This document shows positions 34,528 through 46,869 of a stretch of 64,000 nucleotides of DNA, piece by piece. A program made the translations under genes and the position numbers. The notes beneath the pieces were generated by a model. The model did no database searches, was not told the DNA's origin, and saw only the letters and a list, made by a program, of their open reading frames with translations. Source of the stretch: Oscheius sp. JU75 (taxonomy: Eukaryota; Nematoda; Chromadorea; Rhabditida; Rhabditidae). Every line of letters starts with the position of its first letter. The stretch's first letter is position 1. Location: assembly GCA_037178855.1 (NCBI GenBank), contig JASJZC010000005.1:5890001-5954000 (forward strand), given 5' to 3'.

Positions 34528-35915
34528 CTAATAATTATAATTCTTCTTGCTACACCTAATCACCAAAATCCTGTAATGGTTTCCGAATTTTTTGAGACAG
34601 GAAAAATCTCAAGGTGATCCCGATACAAAAAACTATAACTTCTAGAGGTTACAAGCTACAAGAAGTATAAAAGCTTCGAGCTGCTTCCGATAGATTTCCT
34701 AACTGTTTTGCTACTATTTTATTCTACCCTAGTCTTCTTATATTGTTCCCGCGTTATTCCTATCTTACTGTACAGGCTTATGGAAAAAAACAACAGCTTC
34801 ACGAATGCATTGATTGTGACCAAGCCGCAAGGTGGCGGGAGGTACTTTTACACAAGAAGACTTTCGGTCTTTGCCTCGCTCTTAATCCTGATGAGTATTC
34901 TCGGAATCACATCGAGTTACTTCAGAACAACCAACACTCCGTGAAACGTTTCTGACAGCTCATCTTCAAGGAAGCAAGGACACATTCTCAGGGAGGCAAC
35001 TGTCATGGACTACTCGTTCGGTTTGAAGGAACAATGTCATAACGCCTGCCAATAGCGATAGAACTCAGCCATTGATTAGGGACAATGGCTCCCGAGCCGG
35101 ACCCGCTCACTTTTCTTCCCCCACTATTAGTTCATGGCTGTTGTATATTTATTTTGTTTTATTGTATCCCTTGAGATCAATGAGTTGAGAGTTGTACGAG
35201 TATATGAGTTGGTCATCAGCTACTGAAGTACAGGAGTCTTTGAGATTTTTCTACTCCCGGTGTAAGGTTAGAAAAACTGACCTACCGCTGAGAAGAAGAC
35301 ATCTTCTTGATACGATGCCTTTCCTGTCCTGTAGTGCATCATCAGCTACCGGGGTACAAGGTTGTCCTCATCTCTCCTCTGATAGCTCTGCTTTCCCTCG
35401 ATCATCGCTCTGTCCCTTGATAAAGTTCCGAATTGTGAAGCACTTCTTTCCATGCCGACAAGACAATATTGAAGTCAAGTTGATATACCGCAGATGAGAA
35501 GCGTGAATTTTACCGTCTTCTTGTGGCGAGCTCCCTTTCAAAACTGTTTCGAACTATCCAATTAAAAGCATTTCGATCGAAGAAAAAAAGTTTCTAATTG
35601 TTTCCTTGAACTGAGGGTGTCTGTTTTAAAACTGTTAGTTCCGAAACGAAAGTTCTCGTAGTTGGCTGTCATCCCTTGATCTTCCCTCAAATGCACAGAA
35701 TCTCTTGTTTATTGAAGAATCCTGCCATACAAATAGGATATATTTTTGCTCTCTAAAACAGTCAAAAATGGAGGGAAACGGAAGAAGACGAGATGGCTAC
35801 AGTGGATAACCGTATCTGAGGAGTCCAAGGACAATTGGGGGATCCCTTGCATATGAAAAGGGACAGAGTGACATGACTAGATGGCATTCAGAAGTTGCAG
35901 GAAAATAAATATCAG
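34528..35915. other. convergent intergenic region
   Basis: Contains an open stretch 34648-34944 encoding two hydrophobic segments, which may be an alternative 3' exon of the preceding membrane-protein gene. The remainder (34945-35915) shows no supported gene. Confidence 0.4.
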
Positions 35916-38900
35916 TTACTGATGAAGACGCTCCTTCTCGGGCGGACTGACCAGGTCGGTCCGGTTAGCACTGTTATAGCGGTAGCCATTGGAGGTCGTG
36001 GACTTGTCCTCCGACTTGCAGCAGCATTTTCGACAACAGTACAGGCTGAGAATGAGCAAGAAGGAACAGAGGCAGATGAAGAAGCAGAGCTGAGCCAGAG
36101 ACCACTTGTTGAACATGTAGCCGAAGATCTTGATCTTAAGAAGTCGTCAGAATTTTAAGGGGTTATTCACAGCAGGACACGCGTTAGGACAAGTCATAGT
36201 TTCTCTCTCATACTCCTCACAGTCAAGACTACACTTACCGTCTTCTCCTTTGGCTTGTCAGCCGTCTCCTCTTCCTCTTCCTCATGACTCTTGTCCTCGC
36301 CGTCCTCCGATTCCTCCGTGGTGGTCTCATCGTCCTCATCGGAAGGAGTAGTGGACTCTCCATCTTCTTCTTTTTCATCGGAAGCAGGCTTCGACACAAT
36401 TGTGTCGTCTGAATGTCCTTGTTTAGGGAGCATGTGCTGCTTATCCAAACTTATAGGCATAGAAACCAAACGTTCAGTAAGTACTTTCATCTTTTAAACT
36501 GTTGAAAAGCAGTGGCAATGCAAAGTGGGACAAACGTCTGTGCATATCAAGCGTAACTGGCTTGTGTTAAGCCTTTCGGGTAAAGCTCTGACTCAGTACA
36601 AGCTCCATGAGATTTTCAGATCGTCCTGTGTCTTTGTGAATATTCTACCTTTACAATGGACTCTGACACAAGTCAACTGTTATCACCAGATAACCCTTCA
36701 CAAAATGTCTGTGGACATTCAGTCAAGTTTTATCCCAGATCAGAGCTGAGAGATCAGGACAGAAAAAAAGTTGAATAGTTCCAATCCAAGCAAAAATAGT
36801 CACAGGCCGAGCTACTTCTGACTTGTCTTTGTTCGTTATTCTTATCCCTACTGTGACCTTATCTCCAGCTTTTATAAGTCTTGTTCCCATTCAAACAATG
36901 TGACAGAAGCAGTCTCAGCAGAGTTAACAGCTACTCACCCTGTTCCTCTTCCTCCAAACTTCCCGTCTCTTCCGCCTTGTCCTCTTCCTTGTCTTCTACA
37001 GTAGTTGTTTCCTCTTCTTTCTCCTCAGTTGTTGTGAGTTCAGCAACAGTTGTAGCCTCCTCTTCATCCTCTATCTTCTTCTCCAACTCTTCGTCTTCCT
37101 AAACATGACCATAACACCACAATAGACAATCAAGACAGTCTCCCTGATCCTCTCTTTCATCATTTTCTGTTAGTATACACTCCAAGACCATGCTCTGCTA
37201 ACCTTTTCCTCTTCCTCTTCACTCTTTGTGTCCTTCTCCTCCTTCAGGTCGTCATCAAAGAAGTTTGTTCCACCTCGTTCCTCACTGACGTCCTCATCCT
37301 CATCAGTTGGAGCTGGTTCCTTCTCCAAAACATCGTTATCTGTATACTCTTGTCTATCAAAACAATAATGAATTGTACCTTCACCAGTCGGAACCGGGAG
37401 GTCCTCTTTCAGACCAGTTCCGTATGTTTCGGGCTTCAAGTCAAACTTCAGCACCTCAGAGTCGAGAAGAGTCGTTTGGTCACGGAATGGGTCAGAACCG
37501 GTGGCCAATTGACGGGGACGACGGACTTGGATGGTGTAGTAGACCTAAAGCATGAAGCCTTGTTCAGTTTTCTTGGCTCCGGAGAAAAAACCAAGGAGAT
37601 TCGAAAATAGTCGAAAGCTTTAGGCAAATCTTATGACCAGAATCCGGTATTTTCGGCTTGTACAATGTCCTGCAAAGTTGTAGAATTTTCCAAACTCTAC
37701 AACGTTGCAGTACATTGCTAAGCTTGAAAATGCTTCGGAGGTGGGCTCAAAGTATCTGCCACAATTCCTACCTTCAAAAGCTTAGCTCCATCGAAGACAT
37801 CCCTGTCGAAGGCGACCTCCGGCGGCAGACTGTCATCGTACTCCTGATACCCTTCGCTGTGCTCATAGTCCTCATCATTTTTCCCGCCAGTCTCTCCATC
37901 CATCCGTCCGTCCATCTCCAATTTGACCGAGTCCTTGCACATGTGCTCCACATGCTCAGACTCGGTAGTGATCAGGTCTCCCTCACAGTTTTCCGGGCTC
38001 TGAAAGTTTTGAAATGGGAAATTCTTATGAACAATGCAGTGTAAGTGGAGTCGAACAAGCCTCCTTACCCTGACTGGAAACTCATAGTGAAGAGTCAGGT
38101 TCTCGAGTTGAAGGTCTCTCCAATAGGGTTCAGTCCAGAAGGGCTCGACTGTCACAATGACCGTTTCCTTGTTGTTCACGGCCAGAGACCGGGGTGGCGC
38201 TTGCAGAGCTGAACAGGCGATATGAGAGAATCGAAACGGGAGATACCTGACAGATAACAGATGTGGAAAGTGGACATGGTCATGTTAGGAGGGGCTCGGG
38301 AGGGCTCATTGTGACAGTTGGCCGGTACCGAATGGGTACAGCTACATCCCTCAGTTTGAGAGCCTCGTCGACCGCGTGAATCGGACAGCTTCAAACAGAC
38401 ACTGGAATCGGTATGCATTTGAAGCTCATTACCACATTTTGAAGACAAACGGATATTAGAATAGTGAGCAGCGCGGTCAAAAACCATAAAGCACGTAATC
38501 AAAAGCTTTCTTTCTCCGACGGAATCAAACCAGCAACTCTCGCTGGCCGTAGATTACGAGACAAGCGCACTAACCACTAGGCCACGAGTCCTGAAATATG
38601 ACAGAGACGGTATGGGCGCGCCGGTTTTTAATGGCCTAATGGTTAGCGTTTTGGCTTGGAAAACAAATCGGAAAATCACTTTTCATTCGAAAGTTAGCTA
38701 TGAGAGACAGCCGTCTACCAGTCTTTCTGATCGCATTCTTCGAAGGATCAGGTAATTTGGCACTCATTTGAGTCATGGGAATCGGATACCTGAGTTACGC
38801 AATTCCCCAATTTCACTGTTCCAGAGCCTTCTGTTTGCTCAACACTTCATGTCTGTCCAACTGTTTCTCCAAAATCCTCTTTCTCTCTCCAAATAAGATT

Positions 38901-39283
38901 ACCTGTATCCACTGGCTGTGCACTGATGGCAGGACTGACATCGGTCGGATCGGAGTGTCTCCTCACTGACCAGATTCCTGATCCCGTACTCGAAGGCCGT
39001 CGATGGACATTGCAAGTCGAGACACTGTTCCTGTGTCGCGTGCTGATGAACCGTAAAGGCACTGGAAAAAGACCATCCGCTTGTTGTAATTAGCATTTCT
39101 CGCCGCGCATCCAACTAATTTCAATGTTCGTTGTTTGCCGAGTGCTTCTGGAAGACTGTCCAGGGCAGAGAGATGGCCTGTTTGCTCATAATTTTGTGCA
39201 CTCTTAGCGGCAGGATGACCGAAAAGACAGGACACGTACCTGGCCGACAGGGCTACTGCCGCACACAGCAGCCACCTCCTCAT
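35916..39283 (-). CDS. type I membrane protein with long acidic Glu/Thr-rich region, unknown
   Basis: Minus-strand exons: 39240-39283, 38903-39061, 38247-38401, 38069-38208, 37772-37999, 37379-37544, 37203-37339, 36939-37098, 36239-36408 and 35916-36134. They sum to exactly 526 codons. Signal peptide MRRWLLCAAVALSASA. The N-terminal 230 residues carry about 14 cysteines (for example RCQSCHQC, GCSCTHSVPANC, NCEGD). A central 180 residues are dominated by Glu, Asp, Lys and Thr (runs such as EEEEEK, EEEETTTVE). Then comes one membrane span (LCFFICLCSFLLILSLYC) followed by CCRKCCCK, likely palmitoylated, and a 38-residue cytoplasmic tail ending KERLHQ. Intron 2, 501 bases, contains a tRNA-like element. 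I do not recognise a family. The acidic stalk could be a Ca2+-binding or rigid spacer, which is inference. Confidence 0.7.
38551..38655. repeat. head-to-head tRNA-like element, copy B
   Basis: Similar to 22225-22332. The minus-strand half begins GACTCGTGGCCTAGTGG and extends further (to about 38513) through a CTCGTAA loop and a GGTTTGATTCC T-loop, resembling a tRNA with a CGT anticodon, but the acceptor ends do not pair. The plus-strand half reads ATGGCCTAATGGTTAGCG. Confidence 0.55.
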
Positions 39284-42200
39284 CTGGGTCTGTAAGGGGA
39301 GGGTAGAGCGGTTGAAAGGAGGACCTGGAAAAGAGAATGTTTAGGAAAGATGGTATGTTGTAGGGGAGAGAGAAATTGTAGTGCGTGGCACGAAGCAAAA
39401 TACAATTGCAGAAAAGGAAAAGAGAATTAGGCTAGGCGAACTTTAGGCTATAAGACTAAGAGACTTCGTCCATCAATCGAATGAAGACTAAGTTTGAGAA
39501 TTCGGGTTTCAAAAATTTCTCCAACTCTGTTGAAGAAGGTCAAAATGTCCGAAGATCTACTTCAAAAAACAAAGATCTACTGTTCTCACATGCTGCTAAA
39601 TACTACTCAACGGCACCTCAACTGATTGAATAGGGATTCTCAGATAACTATGTATTCGTAAAGAACAGTTAGAAATGCTAGAAGACAGCGAAAGAAACGC
39701 GGAAGTCCAACCACGGATTCGCAGAATGCCAAAGCTAATGACCTAGACAAAAATATAGAAAATGGACAGTTTTTCGTCGGGAACCAGTGGCGGGAACAGC
39801 TGCGACGCGCCGGCTTCCGACATCTCTCGTCTGATCAAACACAGAATGTGGCCTGCCCACCACATCATGGAAAGAAAGAGACCTCAAAAACCGAGAGAGA
39901 GGCTGCCACCACGGGTTAGCCTACTGTTTACCATTCAAGCGATATGTTTGAACTCTGAGAGGAAAAGAGAGAGAGAGAGAAGGAGGTTGAGGTGTAATGA
40001 GCCGGGACAGAAGAACGGTTGCAGGGCGAGGGAAGAGTCAAACTGTGTGTATATGACCAGGTTCTCCTCATTGATCAGTCAGTATTTTGGAAAAAAAAAT
40101 CCCAGGTTTAACTGGAAAGGAGAGAGTCACTTTAAGCTGTGAACAAAGTAAGTTTTCTGACTGGGTTCGCGATCACAATGGGAAGGAAAGCTTGAAAGAG
40201 AAAGGACAAGAAACGACAGAGAAAGACACTCTACTGGTGTTTGACATGCCTTTTCCAAGAGTTTTTTTCTAAAGTTTTCTCGACTCCAGGAACAGTTGAA
40301 GATGAAAAGACTTGACAAGGCTTAGATAAAAGTACCCTAAGACCGTGAAAAGCCTCTCTCCAGAAAATAGCCTGATCACGTGGGCGGCTCTTTTGTCCTT
40401 CTCTCCCGAACGCCGTCTAATCTTGGGAAGGTAAATGAAGAGACGATCAGGAGAGGAGGCAAAAGTGATGAAGGCTTTTTTGTTTAACTTTACGCGCACA
40501 CAGCCTGGCAGAAACTGTTTGTCCAATCTGCCAGAGAGCAGCCACTGAAAGAGAACATCCTGCAAAAAGAGCGAGCTCCTATCGAACCATGCAAGCCGAG
40601 ATCCAGTCCGGATTGAATTTCAAATTGGGATCAATGAGCACCAAAAAAGGAGGAATAGATGCGGTAAGAGAGAGCGAGAGAGAGGGTAAACAAGGCTAAA
40701 TGAGCTTACGCTTATGTACTGCGTATCGGTAGTCAGGGGTGTGCAAGTCGTATTGGCTCAGCCACACCCGTCCGCAGGCTACCGGAAAGGAGGAGATGGT
40801 TTGAGGGAGGGGGAAGACGGGCGATTCTCTGATGAATAACAATGAGTCAGGAAGGAGAAAAGGTAGCTAGGAAAAACTGCTAGAGTGGGCGGCTGAAATA
40901 CCAGACGCTTGGGAAAGCAGTCCTCTTCCAGTAGGGAGAACTCTTTCTGGATGAAGGTCGAACGAAAAATAGTCTTTTCAGATATCAGTGATAGGTAAGA
41001 ATGAGTAGAATCAGGACTCTGTAATTCAAAAACCGGCATATAAATAAATCACAAATGAAAGCCTCTGATGACGAGTTTGCTTAGAAACATGAACGCTTTG
41101 GACATCAATGTATGTCAATAGTTTTTCTTGAGGTGCCAACAGATAGGAGGCTACCGCTCTCTAGCGAAACCAGAAAAAAACTGCCATCCGGCCGGGCACC
41201 GACATTCATTTCGGGAACCATTTGCAATTTTTTTGGCGGATTACATTTTCCCCATCCTTTTAAGCCAATTTGACTTCCTGTCAAAAAAATTTTCAACCTG
41301 GTCCCCAGATGAATGTCAGGTCCGGTCCGAGTGCTTGTTCTTTACAAAAATGCCGGGTCGAGGGTTTTGGGCCTATTCGGCCATGCCTGCAGCTATCTGC
41401 CAGTGCTAGGAACACTGAAAGTCTCTTCAGAAAGCTCTTGAGCAATCTTACAAGAGAGCCATTGGAAAAGAAAATTCGACTTAATTTGAACAGTAGAGCG
41501 AATAGCAGTCTGATAGAAAAGCTTAGGTAGGCTTGAGAAGTCCATATCTAACCAGCTCTCATTTTGTTCAGCATGAGTGTTTTGCAATTTTCCAAAAAGC
41601 ATGCTAAGAATAGTCACTGTAATTCTCACTAGAAACACAACTGTGGAACCCGAAATTGTATGTTTTTCAATGAGCGTCATTTGTTTTCTTCACATGAAGA
41701 AGATTGAGGGTGTTGGTAGTGACTACTGAAAATTTCCTAGATTAAGTCAACCGGTCTAGGAGTAACAAAATTAGACGGGCCAACTCTGATACACGGCCCT
41801 CGCTTCTAGCCTGCAGAAACTTCAGTTGACCCAGCTGAATCAACAGACAGTACTGATGACTCTCGGTGGGGCCCCGCGTCAATTGGATGAATGAGAAGCT
41901 GGCTCTGACTCAAAGAGCCTGAGAACAAGGCCGTCAGTCGGGAGCCAAAAAGACGCGTTTACTCACGCAAATGTGTAACATGAGATGTGCTCAAAAGAGT
42001 CCTTTTAGGGCAGAAATCTCTTGTATTTTTTGGAGCGAGTACTCTCGAGGACATAAAAACTCAAAGGACATTACGAGGAACGCAGCCGATTAACGAGTCC
42101 GGAATAAATTAGAGCCGAGATCCCGATTCTGTTTTTGCCATAAATGGATGTATTTAGACTGTAACTCGAGTATTTCCTGCATAAACATCAGTCCCTTTTC

Positions 42201-45200
42201 CAGAGCCCAGCACAATTGCCGGAGTGCTGCAAACCCATGATCTTTGTCGAAATAGAGAAAGGTGATGTCAGTTTGTTTGAGCTCTGTACACGCGCCAGGA
42301 CCCCTATTCTGTAACCCGAGACTGCTGCTACTCTAACAGGTTGTTATAGTTAGCAATGTGCGAGAAGATAAAACACGTAACAGCATACAGGAAGAGTTTT
42401 GTTTGAAGAACTTTATAGTCCTGTCTTCAACACTAACAACCGCGAAACACTAATTTGGGAAACCAAAAGATGCGCGTAGTTTCGCAAGACTTGTTGATTT
42501 TCCAGTTGGTTGAAGCTTAAAATTCAAGATCGGATCAGGTCGGTCACCTAGTATCGGTGGCAGAAAGTGTTAAGAGTGGCATAAGGAGAGTTGATATAGA
42601 AACGTAATGAATCCCGGAGACTGTTGAACAAACGGAAGCAATGACTGTTTCTAGAAAACAGCCCTGTTGTCTGTCTACTGTCAATAGCCTACTGTAACAA
42701 GTTCTCGGAAAACAGAAGGAGACAAGCCCAGCCGATTAGTGGGTCTTAAGGGGCTCCACCCTATTTTCGGAAGGTAGTCCAGATCAGGTTACAGTGTGAG
42801 AATAGAGAATCGATGTGAAGAGAGAGAGAGAGAGAGTGGGTGGCGGCATTAGCAGAGGCAGTAGCTTGAGCTAACATGCTCCGTCTGCTGCGTCTCTCCC
42901 GGCTGCCCGCTCCTACCGAGAGAGAGAGACTTCGGGGGCCATTCTGTTTGTCTCGCGGAGCCACTGCCTACTGTATGATATGTGCTCGAGATAGGAAGAG
43001 AGTCATGGTTCTCTTAAATAATCTATCGGAAAGATCTGGGATAGCGTGATTTTCAGGATAAGAAACGTCGTCTATTTCCAGTCCCAATTTTCAACTTTTT
43101 TGCCTGTTAGTCTCTTGAAAAGCTGGCTCAAACCCGCAGAAATTTCCAGGACTCTATCCGAAGATCTGCCTGGCCAGTATCGGAATTCTGGAAAACACGA
43201 AGCCCTTGCAGAAATACTGTAGCATCTTAGTCCGTCTCTTCGTCGCAATGTTTTGAGTTTTGAAAATGATTTCTGTGAAACTTTAGGCGACTTACAAAAC
43301 GCTAGGGGAACTATGACGTCGGATTTTCTAAAAGTAAGAGTTGGTAAACAGACAAGAGGAAAGGTGGTGCTGCCGTGGTCTGGGAAACTCTTGGACGAGC
43401 TGATTGACAGATTTCGGAAAAAAAGTAAACCGATGACTCAATGGGGAGATTTCGTGGTAAACTGTTAAGTTGGCCAGAAAGAAAACAGAACAGGGGAAAA
43501 ACATAAGGCTATTGTTCTTTCGTTGGTATCTGATTAGGTAAGAAGTTATTTCTACTCTTCAAAAAGTTCATTCAACTCATATTCAAAAAAAGAGGCAGAC
43601 GAATGATCCTCTGTCCCGAAAGGTGGTAGTCAATCTGCCATACAGACACTTTCTTTGCTGATCTTCTTCCCTCTACACCGCCCACAATAAAAGACCAAAA
43701 AGAAGTTTCTACCAATTAAAGCTTACACTTCTCATTTGGACCCAAACCATACCATCTTGAAAATTTGAATGATCCTGTCCACCGGCGGCATCTCAGTCCA
43801 TTAGGCTTGTTTCCCAGTGCTGTTTGCCGTCTCGCACAGGGTCATAATCGCCTATGCGCATCCTCCTGCGGACACGACGGGAGCACTTATGCCTGTAGAG
43901 TGGGGGACGCATGTGCCGTCTTTCTACCTTTGATCCGAGAAGACTCATTAGAATTCGAACGGAAGGAATGTCGGTCAGGCGCCGAGGAGGATCCGCCTCA
44001 TTCCGACTGGCCTCACTTTCAACACACAAACTCGATTTTACTTTCGATGCCGTTGTTGGCGGATCAAAACTTTCGATCGCTTCCTTTCGCGGGTCAAAAC
44101 GTTGTTCCTGAGAGACTGGAACCTGTATACTATCCACTAGCAATAGATTTCCAAAAGGGTTGAGCGTTCTGGTGGTTCAAGACAGCTGTTTTCGAATCAA
44201 TATTGTTCTAAAAGTTATCTCTCTACTACTAAAGCGGAATGGTGTCCTTCCGCCTGTCATTGCAAAGCAAAAGCTGGCAAGTCATCAAGAGTTTAGTTGA
44301 CAAGTCAGCTTTGTGGGGAACTTAGGGGCTATTGTAGAAGCGGCACAGCTGCCTGTTTTCGATATATAGTCAAAACAAAAAGAAGGCGAAACCGTAGATG
44401 GCGGTCAGAAAAGACTACAACTTTGCTAATCAGGCTCTCTGTAAAGACTGTTCTGAACGGGAGACGTAGGGCTGAATTGGGTAGAAGTTAGTAGTGACAG
44501 ACCCCTTTTAAGAAAAGTTCAACAAAGAGAGTTTATGACGGGGCCTTAGGACTGTAAATACATAAATGAAACATGAAATATAGCGATTGAAGGAGTTTAT
44601 GGTCCCACAACTTTACAATTATTTGACTGTTTTTTTTTCGGACTCAGATAGTTCTGGCAGCCAAGTGGACATTTTTCTTTCCAGTCTTTTCAGTTCCTTA
44701 GATACACTCCATAGACGGATAAACTTTGGACTTTTTCACAGCTCACGCCACAAAATACCCTCTCACTCTCTTTCCTGACGATGACCCTGTGGCAACGGGT
44801 TGTGACGCAGAACCTGTCTCCGTGTAGCCGCCCAATAGCCATCCGAGCGCTTGCGCACAAAACATCGCCACCAGGAGAAGAAGAAGAAATCTCTGCCGTT
44901 CCTCTCCCATACCTATTCGACTTTAGTTCCTTGTTCTGGCTCTTCCAGATCTATCTTTTGAGTAAGCGAAGCAATTCAATATGAAAAATTCCGTGAGCGT
45001 GACGCTTGAACAGGTTCCTGCACACCTTGTCCCTGCCGGGCGGGCTGCCATTTTCGTGATCCGATCCTATCCAGTCGGTATGTTTCAGAGATATCTTGGG
45101 CCAATTGAATTTATCCCCCGTTTCTCATGAGTGCGACTTCGCGAATCGAGTACGAACTATGTCTAGCAAACTTGTCTAGGGTCAATCCTGCTAAGGAAAC

Positions 45201-45634
45201 CATGGAACCAGTATTTAGTCTCTCTTTGGAATTTTTCAAACTAACTGTTTCCGATTCCGAGTCCCCTCCTTTTTCCAGAGCTTGCCTTTGATTCAACATA
45301 AAGACGTTTTTCTACTGGAGGTCTACTCCTGAAATTTTTTTTCACTCTGCGTTGTGGTTTCATCGTTCGTGTACATATCACAATATTCTTTCGAATGTTA
45401 GTACTAGTCGCCCGCCAAACATACTTCCTACGTCTGCGGTTTGTACAAGCTCATGGTTCCCCACTCTCTTTCCTTTGAATTGAGAGGTTTGATCAAGATT
45501 ATAAGTAATGGAACTGCAAACAAAGAAAAGAAGCAAGGTACCCGTCTCTAGTCTCACTTTGTTGCATTTTTGCCCTGCGCCAACCACTCGTTTTAGCCCC
45601 TCTCCACTCTATAAAAAAAAATCTTCAGCAGCCC
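39284..45634. other. 6.3 kb gene-poor region
   Basis: No gene is supported with confidence. GA/CT simple repeats occur at about 39966-39982, 40671-40684, 42819-42834 and 42919-42929. On the minus strand, coding-like segments with flanking splice signals lie at about 40900-41020, 40714-40781 (CGRVWLSQYDLHTPDYR) and 40330-40562 (FQWLLSGRLDK ... RVKLNKKAF). They could be exons of one diverged or decaying gene, but I could not join them in a single consistent frame. At 43765-44163 both strands are open for over 110 codons; neither has a known domain. Confidence 0.4.
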
Positions 45635-46869
45635 ATGCCCCGGTGTGTGCACTGTACCCCTCGGTCAGTGCTATGTCGTCGTCACCGGAAGTATCGTCTG
45701 GTCGGCAAGGAACGTCTCTCTGCCACGATGTGGATCAATCAGTACGTCCTGTCCCACTATCGACCGACTAATATGACAGCGGCCATGTGCTGTAAAAGGT
45801 TTGTTCAAACGAGATCGATCCCCATAGGATATGCGATACAAAGATGTGATCCCCGTTTGCAGTGTCTTCCACCTGACCAATGAGACAGTCAACATTTGGA
45901 GTCATCTTCTCGGATTTTTGTACTTTTCTTGGTGTCAATGGGATACTCATATGGTTCAGTTGCCCCAAATGGGTGGCTTCTTCTCGGATCACCTAGTGAT
46001 GGGTGCCTCTCTCCTCGGAGTACAGGTAATCCATTTTTTTTGGCCATTTTTCAATGGAGTTTAGGTCTGCATGTTCCTATCGGCCGCCTACCACACCTTC
46101 GGATGCACGAGTGAAGAGGACAGGCAGAAATGGCTCAAAGTCGATATTTTCGGCATCTCTGCGGGTCTACTGGCCATGTACTTGAGCGGCATTTACACAG
46201 CTTTCTTCTGTCACAAGGTAAGCACGTTCTTGTCCGAAACACCAATATTTCCAGAACGAGCTGGAGCAGTACCTTTACTGGCTTTTGCTAATCTTCGCAA
46301 TCACTGCTTATGTGCCTACGAGGGGTGACTTTTTTGATAGGAAGCTGATTGGTTCCAGGATTGGACTTACACATGTCATTTATACGGCTGTCATTACGTT
46401 CGGAGTCTGTCCAACAGCGCATTGGGTCCGTGTCCATGGAGGACTCGGGGACGAACATGTTCAGGTGAGTATAGACTGATATGAGTCCAAGAACAGTCTT
46501 TGCCTTCTCACAACTCTACAGTCCTTTTTCAATGGTCGTACATCAATTCCCTTTGACCCATTAACCTTCCTCTTTCAGGACTGGCTCCCCAACATCGTTG
46601 TTCTCTACGCCCTGACAGCAGCAGCCTTCTTTTTTTATGTCTCTCTGTTCCCCGAGCGGCTTTCTCCAGGTATCTACCACCACATTCAATCTTAAATCAG
46701 TTTAGGAACCTTCGATGTGGTCGGATGCTCTCATCAATGGTGGCATCTCCTCATTTTGGCTGCGATGGTCTGGTGGCAGAGAGCCGGCCTTCAAATGCTT
46801 TCTCATCATCGACAGACAGCTGCCTGCTTCCAGGTTCCGGGATTTAATGAAACGGTTTCTGCCTTCTAA
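45635..46869 (+). CDS. PAQR family seven-pass receptor (PAQR3-like)
   Basis: Member of the progestin and adipoQ receptor family; PAQR3-type proteins sit in the Golgi and tether signalling proteins. Exons 45635-45798, 45863-46025, 46065-46217, 46255-46464, 46579-46669 and 46706-46869 give 314 residues, close to PAQR3. The family core is clear: the C-C-K-S-V-F-H block running into NETVNIWSHLLGF, then SAAYHTFGC, and GCSHQWWHLLIL near the C-terminus, which hold the conserved Ser, Asp and His residues of the ceramidase-like fold. Seven hydrophobic segments are visible. The N-terminal start is the least sure part: ATG at 45635 keeps the frame but is preceded by a splice-acceptor-like CTTCAG, so a 5' exon or trans-splicing is possible. 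Intron 1 is 64 bases. Confidence 0.85.

Noticed and set aside
42819..42834. GA repeat considered as a possible CRISPR or satellite array
   Set aside because: It is a short simple dinucleotide tract with no spacer-repeat structure.
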